NCBI GenBank assembly: GCA_019084405.1
Contig: JAHRFX010000089.1
Location: 62,001-126,000, forward strand
Direction: 5' to 3'
Origin: Methanobacterium sp.
GTDB lineage: Archaea; Methanobacteriota; Methanobacteria; Methanobacteriales; Methanobacteriaceae
Length of the DNA: 64,000 nucleotides
The position numbers and the translations under genes were made by a program. Of this stretch, positions 25,596-35,332 are shown piece by piece (position 1 is the stretch's first letter; each line of letters begins with the position of its first letter). A model generated the notes under the pieces. That model searched no databases. It saw only the letters and a program-made list of their open reading frames with translations, and was not told the origin of the DNA.

Positions 25596-26741
25596 ATGAA
25601 TATAATTCTGTGCATTACTGGAAGTGTAGCTGCGGTAGAGTCAATAAAGCTAGCCAGGGAGCTTAAAAGACGGGGATTTGACATTAAATGTTTTATGAGT
25701 GATAGCGCCTGTCAAATCATTCATCCCTATGCTATGGAATTTGCAACAGGAGAAAAAGTGGTTTTAGAAATAACTGGTGCCATTGAACATGTTAAATATG
25801 CTTCTGCAGATTTAATCCTGGTTGCTCCAGCTACAGCTAATGTTATAAGTAAATTTGCCTTCAAAATATCAGATAATCCAATTAACGCCCTTTTAATAAC
25901 TGCTTTTGGTCAAACTCCAATTATGATGGTTCCTTCCATGCATGATGCCATGTATCAGGCAGTGGAGGAAAATATAGAAAAACTGGAAGATGAAGGTATC
26001 CATTTTATTGCACCTCGCATTGAAGAAAGCAAAGCTAAATTTCCTTATATAGAGGATATAGTGCTAAAAGTACTTAGAGAGACATCATCTGGGGATTTAA
26101 AAGGAAAAAGAGTATTAATATCTGCCGGAGGAACTTATGAAGCTATTGATCCAGTAAGGGGAATTGCCAATCGCAGCTCTGGTAAGATGGGCCTGGAATT
26201 AGCTAAAGAAGCATATGTACGTGGTGCAGAGGTAATGCTCCTGGCAGGAGAAATGAAGGTAAATATTCCTCAGGTCATAAAAACTATCTCTGCATGTTCT
26301 ACAGGAGAAATGGCAGCCCTGATCCAGGATATTATCGTAGATTACGATATATTCATATCCGCAGCAGCTGTAGCTGATTTCACTCCCGTAAATTTTGAAG
26401 AAAATAAGATTAGTTCCTCTCAAAACTTACTACTGAATTTAAAGCCCACTCTAAAAATCATAGAAAAGCTTAAAAATATAAATCCTGACATCTTTCTGGT
26501 AGGGTTTAAAGCAGAATATGCTGTTTCCAGAGAAGAATTAATTGAATCATCACGCCTTCAACTAAAAAAAGCCACTGATATGGTGGTTGCAAATGATGTT
26601 TCCCTTGATGGCGCAGGATTTGGATCAGAATTTAACCAGGTTTTACTAATTGATAAGGAAAAGGTGGAAGAAACTCCTTTAATAACTAAAAAAGAAATTT
26701 CAGAAATTATTTTTAACAAGATTCTAACAAAATTAAAATAA
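25596..26741 (+). CDS. coaBC: Bifunctional phosphopantothenoylcysteine decarboxylase / phosphopantothenate-cysteine ligase
   Basis: A 381-residue fusion enzyme of coenzyme A synthesis. The N-terminal half is a flavoprotein decarboxylase (ITGSVAAVESIKLAREL; LVAPATANVISKFA; MVPSMHDAMYQ) and the second half is the ligase (VLISAGGTYEAIDPVRGIAN; SAAAVADFTP; VGFKAEY). The length is close to the archaeal norm. AAGAAGGTATCATTATG starts it. Confidence 0.95.
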   Translation: MNIILCITGSVAAVESIKLARELKRRGFDIKCFMSDSACQIIHPYAMEFATGEKVVLEITGAIEHVKYASADLILVAPATANVISKFAFKISDNPINALLITAFGQTPIMMVPSMHDAMYQAVEENIEKLEDEGIHFIAPRIEESKAKFPYIEDIVLKVLRETSSGDLKGKRVLISAGGTYEAIDPVRGIANRSSGKMGLELAKEAYVRGAEVMLLAGEMKVNIPQVIKTISACSTGEMAALIQDIIVDYDIFISAAAVADFTPVNFEENKISSSQNLLLNLKPTLKIIEKLKNINPDIFLVGFKAEYAVSREELIESSRLQLKKATDMVVANDVSLDGAGFGSEFNQVLLIDKEKVEETPLITKKEISEIIFNKILTKLK

Positions 26742-26817
26742 AACTATAACAAAAAGTTATTACAATATTTAAAGACAGAAAATTAATCAAAAAGTTTATT
26801 GAACTTAAATAGGTTAT

Positions 26818-26887
26818 TTTCATCCTCCAGAGTTTTTGCATTATGTGGGAGTATATCAATATGATTGCAAAACCCCTGGAGGTGAAA
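26818..26887 (+). other. Long imperfect hairpin in convergent intergenic region
   Basis: Bases 26818-26840 can pair with 26866-26887, giving about 19 pairs with a one-base bulge and two mismatches around a 25-base loop. The core arms read CCTCCAG and CTGGAGG, then TTTTGCA and TGCAAAA. It sits in the 303-base gap between convergent coaBC and flpA. It has no T-run, so it does not look like a plain terminator; a structured RNA or a small inverted-repeat element fits better. Nothing else is evident in 26742-27044. Confidence 0.55.
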
Positions 26888-27044
26888 TTATGGCCACATG
26901 TTAGATGATGTATGGGCAATTCATAATTTATGTATCTTCTATAATATAAAGTTTCAGTTTAAAAAAAATAAGAAAATTATTCTATCCTCCCTGAGATTTC
27001 CAATATAAATAATTGGCTTTAAAAAATCAGTTAATAAAATTGGA

Positions 27045-27710
27045 TTAAAAACTGAACTCTACTACCAGTGCCAGATGGTCTTTTTCATAGGGTTCCAATT
27101 TAATTTTTTCTAGAATTTTAAATCCTGCGGTTTTAAGTTTTTTTTCCTCATTTTTAAATATTATTTGAGGTTTTTGTGTCACATCAATACTTCTGGATTT
27201 AATCATGATTATTCCTTTACCTCTCTTTTTTAAAAATAATCTCATATTTTCCATGAAAAGTTCACTCTGCAGGGGCTGAGCCACATCACAATATACTAAA
27301 TCCACCTTTTCTAAAAGATTCAGATAACGATAAGGCCTGGTGGCATCTTCTAAAAGAGGCACCATATTTTCTCTTTTTTCACATACCCTTAGTAGCTCTC
27401 TCATCATTCTAGGTGAAAACTCAACTGCATACAGCAAACCATTTACCACCAGGTCAGAAATATGGGAGGGGGTGGTACCAGAAGAGGCCCCCAGATATAA
27501 AACTTTAGAATCATTTGGTATTTCAAGGGTATCCATCCCATTAAAAATAGCAGCAGCCAGTTTAGAACGTCTAGGATCCCATATCCTGTACTCTTTTCCT
27601 TCAAAATCCACTAATTTTTCTCCATACACTTTTATTTCAGGGGTGAGGTTAGGAGTAACCAGCGAATGATCCATTATATAGATTTCACTTGATTTAGTTA
27701 ATTTTTCCAT
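27045..27710 (-). CDS. flpA: Fibrillarin-like rRNA/tRNA 2'-O-methyltransferase
   Basis: A 221-residue SAM-dependent methyltransferase. VLYLGASSGTTPSHISDL is the SAM-binding motif of archaeal fibrillarin, with VYAVEFSPRMMREL-type second motif and DLVYCDVAQP as motif IV. It is the catalytic subunit of C/D box sRNPs. The start is ATG 27710 behind GTGAT; an in-frame GTG at 27719 overlaps that site. nop5 lies directly upstream (73 bases). Confidence 0.95.
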   Translation of the reverse strand: MEKLTKSSEIYIMDHSLVTPNLTPEIKVYGEKLVDFEGKEYRIWDPRRSKLAAAIFNGMDTLEIPNDSKVLYLGASSGTTPSHISDLVVNGLLYAVEFSPRMMRELLRVCEKRENMVPLLEDATRPYRYLNLLEKVDLVYCDVAQPLQSELFMENMRLFLKKRGKGIIMIKSRSIDVTQKPQIIFKNEEKKLKTAGFKILEKIKLEPYEKDHLALVVEFSF

Positions 27711-27783
27711 AATAATCACATAGTTAGTTGACCTGCTCTTTTAGTAATGTAAAGTAAGTAACCTTGATTTATGTTTTTTAGAA

Positions 27784-28983
27784 TCATTTCTTTTTTTTCT
27801 TTTTCTTTTTTCCATATTTTTTAGGCTTTTTACGGGTGCTTTCTTTTTTAATAGTTTTAGGGCGGGAGGGTTTTTTTGGAAATGGGTTTTCTTTTTTTAT
27901 TTCCTCTACTTTTACCATAAACTGTTCTTTAATATGGGGATCAAATTCTCCTGAAAAAACATCTTTTCGCACTGCAAGGGAGATTTTAGCAGCAAATGCT
28001 CGGGCTATTTTTCCTCTAATCCACCAACGCGTCCCACGAATTTCAGGATGCTGGTATATGAGCCCATGCTTAGGAGGGCGTTCTCCAGTTTTCAAATGCC
28101 TGAAAAGAGCTTTTTCTGCACCTAATATTTGCACAGTACTGGAGGGGAAAATAGCAAGCTGTTTAATACTACCCACATGGGCGATGAGTTTAGCCCCCAG
28201 GGTGGCACCACACAGGTCCATTAAATTAGGAGCGATTTTACCCATTTTAATTTCCACATACTTTTCTATGCCTTTGCGGGAATCTTGTAAAGATTTAAGT
28301 GATGAAGCAAAATCCTGGAGAATTAAAATGTCTTTTTCTTCAACTTCCGCACCCATACTGGATTCAATATCTAAATCAAATCCTTTGAGATTTTTTATAA
28401 TACTATCACGGTGACCGTATTCAGCAATTAAAGCAACATATGCTTCATGACTTTTTATAGCATCCATTTCAGGAAAGTGGACGGCATACCATTCCCTGAT
28501 GCGTTCTGATAATTTACTTATAGATTCATCCAATTCTTCAATTGAACTAACTGCATGCATTAACAGTTTATCTTCAGATTCAGATGACTCTCTTATCTTT
28601 TTTAGAACCAGTTCTTGATAAATATCACTAATTCGTGGATTAAAATCCTTATCAGAATTTAAAAATCCCACTTCTATTAAAATAGAAGTTAAATTAGATC
28701 TTAAATATTCTCCACCCTGATGAGGTGATTTGAATTCAAATTTTTCACTATTTTTCAAGTTTTTATAATTAGAAACACTTCTGGAATTTTCGATTACTAC
28801 TTTTTCATGCTTTTTTACCATTTTTTTAAGCAGAAACTCTTCTTCCTTTACTAAATTACCTTCCTGCACATCTAAAATCCGGGAAGATATTTTACTGGGT
28901 GGGAAAAGTTCATAATCCAAGAGAATCAAATCTTCACTAAAGGCCATGAAACCAGCCAGACAACTGGTGAGATAACATTTCAT
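27784..28983 (-). CDS. Nop5/Nop56/Nop58-family C/D box sRNP protein
   Basis: A 399-residue scaffold protein. The coiled-coil NOSIC region is in the middle (residues 150-260) and the Nop domain has ATLGAKLIAHVGSIKQLAIF and GTRWWIRGKIARAFAAKIS. The last 40 residues are almost all lysine, arginine and proline, a typical RNA-binding tail. With fibrillarin and L7Ae it guides 2'-O-methylation. No ribosome site precedes the ATG, so the transcript may be nearly leaderless. It is transcribed toward flpA as one unit. Confidence 0.93.
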   Translation of the reverse strand: MKCYLTSCLAGFMAFSEDLILLDYELFPPSKISSRILDVQEGNLVKEEEFLLKKMVKKHEKVVIENSRSVSNYKNLKNSEKFEFKSPHQGGEYLRSNLTSILIEVGFLNSDKDFNPRISDIYQELVLKKIRESSESEDKLLMHAVSSIEELDESISKLSERIREWYAVHFPEMDAIKSHEAYVALIAEYGHRDSIIKNLKGFDLDIESSMGAEVEEKDILILQDFASSLKSLQDSRKGIEKYVEIKMGKIAPNLMDLCGATLGAKLIAHVGSIKQLAIFPSSTVQILGAEKALFRHLKTGERPPKHGLIYQHPEIRGTRWWIRGKIARAFAAKISLAVRKDVFSGEFDPHIKEQFMVKVEEIKKENPFPKKPSRPKTIKKESTRKKPKKYGKKKKKKKK

Positions 28984-29084
28984 ATAGTTAGTTTGTCTGA
29001 CATAATTTATAATTATTTAAAAATTTCATATTTTACCATACTCCCTAATTTTGAGGATAGGGACATAATTCCTGAGGGTGAAAA

Positions 29085-29990
29085 ATGCTGGAAATCAAAA
29101 TCTGCAATGTTAAACTAAAAAATCCTACCATGTTAGCTGCGGGTGTGATGGGGAGTACTGCATCTTCATTAAACTGGGTATATCGTTCTGGTGCAGGGGC
29201 AGTGGTTACTAAATCATTTTCTAGCCAACCAAATAAAGGTTATAATAATCCTACCACGGTGGAAGTGGAGGGGGGCATCATAAATGCCATCGGACTTTCT
29301 AACCCGGGAGTGGAAACATTTAAAAAAGAGCTTAACCGACTTGATCCACAGGTTAAAGTAGCGGCATCTATCTATGGGGCTTCTCCTGAAGAATTTGCTG
29401 AGGTAGCTTCCCAGGTAGAGAAAATGGTCAATTTACTGGAACTTAATGTGTCCTGTCCCCATGCCATGGGTGGATGCGGGGCAGCCATTGGACAGGACGC
29501 AGAACTTACATTCGAGGTGGTTAAATCAGTCAAAAAATCAGTTTCAATACCGGTAATAACCAAACTAACTCCTAATGTAACTGACTTAACTGAAATAGCA
29601 ACCACTGCTGCCGATGCAGGATCAGATGCACTTACCTTAATAAACTCACTGGGTCCGGGCCTTAAAATAGATCTGGAAACAAGCCGACCTATACTGTCTA
29701 ACCAGATCGGGGGAATGTCTGGGCCGGCTATTAAACCAATCGCACTTCGATGTGTATATGAAGTTTTTAAGGCGGTTGAAATTCCCATAATTGGCGTAGG
29801 AGGTATTTCCAATTATCAGGATGTAGTGGAGTTTTTATTTGCTGGTGCCAGTGCAGTTCAGGTGGGTACCGCCATCATGCATCATGGACCAGAGATTTTC
29901 ACTGAAATTGAAGTGGGCCTGGAAAAATTCATGATAAAAAAAGGATTTTCCCAGGTGGAGGACATGGTGGGCATTTCCCATAAGATTTAA
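29085..29990 (+). CDS. pyrD: Dihydroorotate dehydrogenase catalytic subunit, type 1B
   Basis: A 301-residue FMN enzyme of pyrimidine synthesis. LNVSCPHAMGGCG carries the catalytic cysteine of class 1B enzymes, LTPNVTDLTEIATTA and GVGGISNYQDVVEF are FMN-binding segments. The class 1B type works with an Fe-S/FAD partner, here pyrK, which follows after 62 bases. A CTGAGGGTGAAAAATG start is present. Confidence 0.95.
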   Translation: MLEIKICNVKLKNPTMLAAGVMGSTASSLNWVYRSGAGAVVTKSFSSQPNKGYNNPTTVEVEGGIINAIGLSNPGVETFKKELNRLDPQVKVAASIYGASPEEFAEVASQVEKMVNLLELNVSCPHAMGGCGAAIGQDAELTFEVVKSVKKSVSIPVITKLTPNVTDLTEIATTAADAGSDALTLINSLGPGLKIDLETSRPILSNQIGGMSGPAIKPIALRCVYEVFKAVEIPIIGVGGISNYQDVVEFLFAGASAVQVGTAIMHHGPEIFTEIEVGLEKFMIKKGFSQVEDMVGISHKI

Positions 29991-30052
29991 TTAACAATAT
30001 CAAATTTTTATTAAAAACATCTTAAAGACTTTGAGGAACTGATGGGATTAAT

Positions 30053-30871
30053 ATGGTAGATATAAAGCACGTTCCAAATGTAATGGAAATAAAAAAAATA
30101 ATAAAAGAATCGGAATCGGTTAAAACTTTTATTTTTGATTGGAAAGTGGAGGATATATCAGATTATCCTTTACCGGGCCAATTTATGATGATATGGAATT
30201 TTGAAGATGAAAAACCCATGTCCATATCATTAATAGACCCCTTGAAAGAAGAACTGGGTATTTCCATCAAAAAAATAGGCAAATTTTCCAGCCAGGTTCA
30301 TTCCCTCAAAGAAGGTGATAAAATCGGCATAAGGGGTCCTTATGGCAATGGATTCGATTTAAAAGGCTCTAAAATCCTGGCCGTAGGGGGAGGAATAGGC
30401 ATGGCTCCTGTTGCGACCATGGTAGACCATGCTCGGGATAGGGGCGTTTCAGTTGATGTTATAAGTGCTTCCTTAACTTCAAATGAACTTTTATTCATAG
30501 AACGGATGGAAAATGCAGGGGCTAATGTTTTAAGTTGCACTGATGATGGCACCTGTGGATTTAAAGGATTTGCTACAGACCGGGTGAAGCAATTACTGGA
30601 AAAAGAAAAATACGACCTTATAATCAGCTGCGGACCAGAACTCATGATGAAAGGCATTCTGGAACTGGCAGATGAACACCATATTCCGTCTCAATTTTCA
30701 ATGGAACGGTGGATGAAGTGTGCCATGGGATTATGTGGACAATGCTGTGTGGATGATACTGGTTGGAGGGTCTGTGTGGAAGGTCCGGTTTTCTGGGGAC
30801 ATGAATTAAAAATGATAACAGAATTTGGAAAATATCACCGGGATTCGTCAGGAACAGCAAAACCATTTTAA
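30053..30871 (+). CDS. pyrK: Dihydroorotate dehydrogenase electron-transfer subunit
   Basis: A 272-residue ferredoxin-reductase-fold protein. KPMSISLIDP and GIRGPYGNGF bind FAD, VGGGIGMAPV binds pyridine nucleotide, and the C-terminal CAMGLCGQCC with a later cysteine in WRVCVEGPVF ligates a [2Fe-2S] cluster. It passes electrons from dihydroorotate oxidation at PyrD. It forms a two-gene operon with pyrD. Confidence 0.94.
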   Translation: MVDIKHVPNVMEIKKIIKESESVKTFIFDWKVEDISDYPLPGQFMMIWNFEDEKPMSISLIDPLKEELGISIKKIGKFSSQVHSLKEGDKIGIRGPYGNGFDLKGSKILAVGGGIGMAPVATMVDHARDRGVSVDVISASLTSNELLFIERMENAGANVLSCTDDGTCGFKGFATDRVKQLLEKEKYDLIISCGPELMMKGILELADEHHIPSQFSMERWMKCAMGLCGQCCVDDTGWRVCVEGPVFWGHELKMITEFGKYHRDSSGTAKPF

Positions 30872-30962
30872 ATCTTAATAAAATATATGCTGGTTATTTT
30901 AGATTAAAATGAACCAATGCTGGTTTAATATATATTGAAATAGGATATTGGGATGATAATTA

Positions 30963-32021
30963 ATGATTTATAAGTTAAAGGGAACATTTACTTCCTCTGC
31001 TTTTGTGGTTTTGATTCTTATTTTATTCTCTCTTGTAGTGTTATCCCCTATTTTAAACATGATTATCATTGGGGCTATTTTTGCCTATGGCCTACGGCCA
31101 CTATCCCAAAAAATGGAACCATATCTTCACTATAATTCTTTATCCATTATTATGGCCATGGTGATTATTATCTTACCACTGATAGTTCTTATCATATTCA
31201 GCATAGAATCACTTATTCAGGTTTTGCCTAATGTGGTGGGTGTGGCTCAGAGCTCGGCTTCGTCTAATCAAATGAATCAATTAAATTCTACTTTTTCAGA
31301 TTTAACTATTTTAATCCCGGATAGTTTTCAATCATTCATCAATCCTGCATGGGGGACGCTAAATAGTTTCATTAAGGATATTTTTGTAGCAATTCTTAAT
31401 TATTTGCTGGAACTGGTTACTTCACTACCCCTAATGGCTTTACAGTTACTGGTATTCATAGCTTCTACTTTTTATCTGGCCCGTGATGGATATAAACTTT
31501 GGGAATATCTTAATTCTGCTATTCCTGCGAATAGAAAGGGGTTTTTCCTTATAATGTATGATGAAACAGAAAAAGTTCTGAAAAGTATTTTTTATGGTCA
31601 TTTTTTAACTTCTCTCGTAATTGGTTTAATGGCGGTGGCTGGATTTTATATACTGGGATATCCTTATGCCTTATTTTTAGGAATATTAGCTGGATTTTTA
31701 CAATTCATGCCGATTATAGGCCCCTGGCCAACCTATACTGCTCTTTTAATTTATGATATTTTAATGGGAAATTATTTCAGGGCAGTACTGGTACTGATTT
31801 TAGGTGCGGTGCTCAGTGGCAGTGATGTTTATATCCGACCTAAGCTATCTGGAAAATACGCGGATATTCACCCTTTAATTTTTCTGGCGGGATTTTTAGG
31901 CGGACCACTGGTATGGGGGCTGGTGGGGTTTATACTGGGGCCTCTTATATTGGGAGTAACCTATGCGGCACTAATGGCTTATAAAAAAGAAGGCCTGGAA
32001 AAAAATCCCACTGAAAATTAG
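30963..32021 (+). CDS. AI-2E family transporter
   Basis: A 352-residue protein with about eight membrane helices of the AI-2E / PerM / TqsA family. The C-terminal half contains the typical FLQFMPIIGPWPTYTALLIY and the following SDVYIRPKLSG loop. The substrate is unknown; members export small molecules or act as Na+/H+ antiporters. It has its own start region GGGATGATAATTAATG and stands 91 bases after pyrK. Confidence 0.85.
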   Translation: MIYKLKGTFTSSAFVVLILILFSLVVLSPILNMIIIGAIFAYGLRPLSQKMEPYLHYNSLSIIMAMVIIILPLIVLIIFSIESLIQVLPNVVGVAQSSASSNQMNQLNSTFSDLTILIPDSFQSFINPAWGTLNSFIKDIFVAILNYLLELVTSLPLMALQLLVFIASTFYLARDGYKLWEYLNSAIPANRKGFFLIMYDETEKVLKSIFYGHFLTSLVIGLMAVAGFYILGYPYALFLGILAGFLQFMPIIGPWPTYTALLIYDILMGNYFRAVLVLILGAVLSGSDVYIRPKLSGKYADIHPLIFLAGFLGGPLVWGLVGFILGPLILGVTYAALMAYKKEGLEKNPTEN

Positions 32022-32127
32022 TCTATGTTATTATTAAATACAATTTCTAAAAATACTTAGCATATTTTTAAAAGGAGTATTCAATTTTAAAAAATAAAAA
32101 AAATAACTTAAAATTAAATTTTTATAT

Positions 32128-32673
32128 TTAAGAACCGGGGGCAAACAGGTTTTGGATATAAGTCAGCAGGGACTGGATTAGATCCATAAGTTGTTGCCAT
32201 ATTCCCTGGGGTGTGGTAGTTGCTGCAGCATATTCTGCTACATTAACGGGACTTGCCACTTTACTTGAAATTAGAGGTATGCTAAGTGCATTGGAATTCA
32301 CTGCATATTTATTTCCATCGACATCCTGATAAGTTACTGCAAAGCCCCCTATGAAGTAAGGATTCGATACACTAGCATCTCCACCAAACTCTTCTTTTAC
32401 TTCCGCATCAGTGGGGATATATAACTTTCCAGTGAAACTCTGACTCCCACCCGGACTGATATTTCCCAGGAACCTGTAAAAATTTTGATCCGCAACACTT
32501 ACATTATAAATAGTATTATTCTCATTATTGGCCACAGTGTAAGTTATAGTTATATTTTCCCCTTCTCTGGCGGATAAAGGTCCTCTTTGTGTGGCTATAA
32601 TATTCTGGGCATATGTGGCCCCAACTAATGCGATGAAAATTATAAAAATTGCCATTAAAACATTTTTTTTCAT
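32128..32673 (-). CDS. Secreted protein with single beta-type repeat and C-terminal hydrophobic helix
   Basis: A 181-residue protein with a Sec signal peptide (MKKNVLMAIFIIFIALVGAT, cleavage after AYA/TYA). The mature part resembles a DUF11-type adhesive beta domain (NITITYTVANNENNTIYNVS). The C-terminal 30 residues (WQQLMDLIQSLLTYIQNLF) form an amphipathic helix. Function unknown; exported or surface-held. GGCGGGGGTTTTATG is the start. Confidence 0.65.
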   Translation of the reverse strand: MKKNVLMAIFIIFIALVGATYAQNIIATQRGPLSAREGENITITYTVANNENNTIYNVSVADQNFYRFLGNISPGGSQSFTGKLYIPTDAEVKEEFGGDASVSNPYFIGGFAVTYQDVDGNKYAVNSNALSIPLISSKVASPVNVAEYAAATTTPQGIWQQLMDLIQSLLTYIQNLFAPGS

Positions 32674-32884
32674 AAAACCCCCGCCTGGTTTAATTCACCT
32701 GTTATTTACTTAGGGAGTATATTATTAATAAATTTTTTCATGAATAATCCCATTATAATGATTTAAAAAGATTTAAACCGCTTAAATAGAATTTTAAGAT
32801 TAAAATCCATTCATTCTTTCTATCTAATTTTTCAATTAGCCTTTATTATTACCCTTTCTGTTTTTATTATCCAAACCCATCACA

Positions 32885-32892
32885 TTATATAT
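32885..32892 (+). promoter_or_regulatory. TATA box for polB (probably leaderless)
   Basis: TTATATAT ends 21 bases before the polB ATG, and no ribosome site precedes that ATG. This spacing fits transcription starting at or next to the start codon. Confidence 0.5.
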
Positions 32893-32913
32893 TGTACTCA
32901 TCTAAATCATTCT

Positions 32914-34701
32914 ATGGAAACCCGGAATATGGTGCTACTGGATATTGATTATGTTACCTGTGATTCTAAACCAGTAATTCGTTTATTTGGAAAAGAGAAA
33001 GGGTCAAATGGAAATAATACTATCATTGCTTTGGATAAAACCTTTGAACCTTATATTTATGTCATACCTCATGATATAGGGCTCTGTCAATACGAACTGG
33101 AAAACTTAGGTCTGGATAAAATTGAAAGAATTCAAAAAAAAGACATGGGGCAGGAGAAAGAAGTATTAAAGGTCACATTAAATCATCCCCAGGATGTTCC
33201 CAAACTTCGGGATGACATATGGAACTTAAGCCAGGTAAAAGAAATTAGAGAACATGATATTCCTTTTTATCGCAGGTATCTAATTGATAAAGGAATTTTT
33301 CCAATGTCTCAAATAAAGATTAAAGGAAAGATCATTAAATCATCACCCTGTGTTTTTTCAGCTTCAGAAAATACTCTACTTTTGGAAATTGAAAAACCTC
33401 CCCAAAAACTGGAATCTGACTTTCCAGAATTGAAGATTTTAAGCTTTGATATTGAGGTTAGAAATCCCGATGGAATGCCTAATGCAGAAAAAGACGAAAT
33501 AATTATGGTTGGTATTTCCGGGAACATGGGAGTACATAAGGTCATATCCACCAAAGGCCAGCATCTGGACTTTGTGGAAAAAGTGAAAACAGAAAAGAAA
33601 ATTCTGGAAAAATTCGCTGAAATTGTAAAGAATTACCAGCCAGATGTTATTGTGGGCTACAATTCTGATAATTTTGACTTTCCCTATATAAAAGACCGGG
33701 CCAAACTACTGGGGGTTAAATTAGATTTAGGAGTGGATGGTTCTGAATTAAAATTTTTAAGAAGGGGATTTGCCAATTCTGCATCTATTAAAGGCATAAT
33801 TCACGTGGATCTTTACCTGGTAATGAGACGTTATATGCATCTGGATCGATATACTTTAGAACGGGTTTATCTGGAGCTATTTGGCGAGGAAAAATTTGAT
33901 CTTCCTGGTGATAAATTGTGGCAATACTGGGATGCGGGAGGTGAATCTCTGGAACAACTATTCAAATATTCCCTGGATGATGTGCAGGCCACCTATAAAA
34001 TAGGAGAGAAAATACTACCCTTAAATTTAGAACTAAGCAGAATTGTAGGCCAACCATTTTTTGATCTAACACGCATGACCACTGGCCAACAAGCAGAATG
34101 GTTTTTTATGAGAAAATCACATGAATATGGAGAGATTGCACCTAATAAACCTTCTCATTCCCAACACTCCCAACGAAGAGGAAAAAGTGTGGAGGGAGGC
34201 TATGTTAAAGAACCTGAAAAAGGATTACATGAAAATATTGTTCAATTTGATTTTAGAAGCCTCTATCCCAGTATAATAATATCCAAAAATATCTCTCCAG
34301 ATACCATTACCACCGATGATCAAGATAGTCACATAGCCCCGGAAAGTGGCTATAAATTTTTAAAAGAACCCCCTGGATTTATACCGTCGGTTATAGGGCA
34401 GGTTCTAGATGAAAGATCCCGTCTTAAAAGAAAAATGTATGAATCAGAGGATCCCATGGAAAAAAAGATACTTAATGTGCAGCAGGAAGCATTAAAAAGA
34501 CTGGCCAATACCATGTACGGTGTTTATGGATATTCACGTTTCAGGTGGTATTCTATTGAATGTGCAGAGGCCATTACTGCATGGGGAAGGGACTATATTA
34601 AAAAAACCATGGAAAAAGCAAAAAAATTCGGCTTCCACAGTATCTATGCCGATACTGATGGCTTTTATGCTACCTACCATCCCGAAGAAAAAGATAAATA
34701 A
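32914..34701 (+). CDS. polB1: Family B DNA polymerase, large fragment of a split enzyme
   Basis: A 595-residue replicative polymerase piece. The exonuclease motifs are ILSFDIEV, YNSDNFDFPY and YSLDDVQAT; polymerase motifs are FDFRSLYPSII (A), KRLANTMYGVYGY (B) and YADTDGFYA (C). It stops 14 residues after DTDG, so most of the palm end and thumb are missing. This agrees with M. thermautotrophicus, where polB is split at this place and the small part (PolB2) is elsewhere. The C-terminal stretch is hydrophilic (HPEEKDK) as expected for a natural end. Confidence 0.9.
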   Translation: METRNMVLLDIDYVTCDSKPVIRLFGKEKGSNGNNTIIALDKTFEPYIYVIPHDIGLCQYELENLGLDKIERIQKKDMGQEKEVLKVTLNHPQDVPKLRDDIWNLSQVKEIREHDIPFYRRYLIDKGIFPMSQIKIKGKIIKSSPCVFSASENTLLLEIEKPPQKLESDFPELKILSFDIEVRNPDGMPNAEKDEIIMVGISGNMGVHKVISTKGQHLDFVEKVKTEKKILEKFAEIVKNYQPDVIVGYNSDNFDFPYIKDRAKLLGVKLDLGVDGSELKFLRRGFANSASIKGIIHVDLYLVMRRYMHLDRYTLERVYLELFGEEKFDLPGDKLWQYWDAGGESLEQLFKYSLDDVQATYKIGEKILPLNLELSRIVGQPFFDLTRMTTGQQAEWFFMRKSHEYGEIAPNKPSHSQHSQRRGKSVEGGYVKEPEKGLHENIVQFDFRSLYPSIIISKNISPDTITTDDQDSHIAPESGYKFLKEPPGFIPSVIGQVLDERSRLKRKMYESEDPMEKKILNVQQEALKRLANTMYGVYGYSRFRWYSIECAEAITAWGRDYIKKTMEKAKKFGFHSIYADTDGFYATYHPEEKDK

Positions 34702-34717
34702 TCAAGTGGATATATTT

Positions 34718-35296
34718 TTAAAGTTTATTTTCTATTTCTTTCATGAAACGGTATTTAATTTCTTCTGGATTCAGATCAATAATAGGGACATCTGCATTTC
34801 CCGGATTAACTTTCATATGCACGAAAACAGGACCTTTACTTTGGAGTGCTTTTTCAAAGTTAATTTCTTCTTGAAAAACCAGCACCGTTTCAAAACCTGC
34901 CGATTCTGCCAGAAGTGATAAATCCACTTCTTCACTGTAAGTGCATTGAGAACCAGTAGAACCGTAGCATTGATTATCCAGGACAACTAAAATTAAATTT
35001 AAAGGACCCTGAGCACTTATGGTCACTAAACTCCCTAAATTCATCAAAATAGACCCATCTCCATCAAAAACCACCACTTTCCGGGGGGATTGATTTTCAG
35101 TCTCTGCATTTTTTAAAAGAGAGAGGGATAATCCCAGTCCAATAGATGAAGCCAGGCCCATGGAACCCAGCATATAAAAATTTTTTTCATGATCTTGCAG
35201 GTGATAAAGCTCCCGGGATGGAAATCCAATATTACAGACCACCAGCTCCTGGTCCAGTTCATCAATTATCTGGGATATGGCTTCTATTCGATCCAT
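34718..35296 (-). CDS. comE: Sulfopyruvate decarboxylase beta subunit
   Basis: A 192-residue TPP-binding subunit. LVVFDGDGSILMNLGSL with a later VVLDNQ gives the GDG-x(n)-N thiamine diphosphate motif. It decarboxylates sulfopyruvate to sulfoacetaldehyde on the way to coenzyme M. ATG 35296 follows GAAGTGATAAAA; an upstream in-frame ATG at 35317 is not needed. comD and comC lie upstream in the same direction. Confidence 0.93.
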   Translation of the reverse strand: MDRIEAISQIIDELDQELVVCNIGFPSRELYHLQDHEKNFYMLGSMGLASSIGLGLSLSLLKNAETENQSPRKVVVFDGDGSILMNLGSLVTISAQGPLNLILVVLDNQCYGSTGSQCTYSEEVDLSLLAESAGFETVLVFQEEINFEKALQSKGPVFVHMKVNPGNADVPIIDLNPEEIKYRFMKEIENKL

Positions 35297-35332
35297 TTTT
35301 ATCACTTCTTTTAACATATGGGGAAATTTAAA

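Noticed and set aside
34640..34720. polB as a pseudogene caused by a sequencing error
   Set aside because: No further polymerase sequence is present in any frame downstream, and the same split is known in Methanothermobacter.
34520..34918. Plus-strand ORF across the end of polB and comE
   Set aside because: It overlaps two well-supported genes in other frames and its translation shows no recognisable domain.
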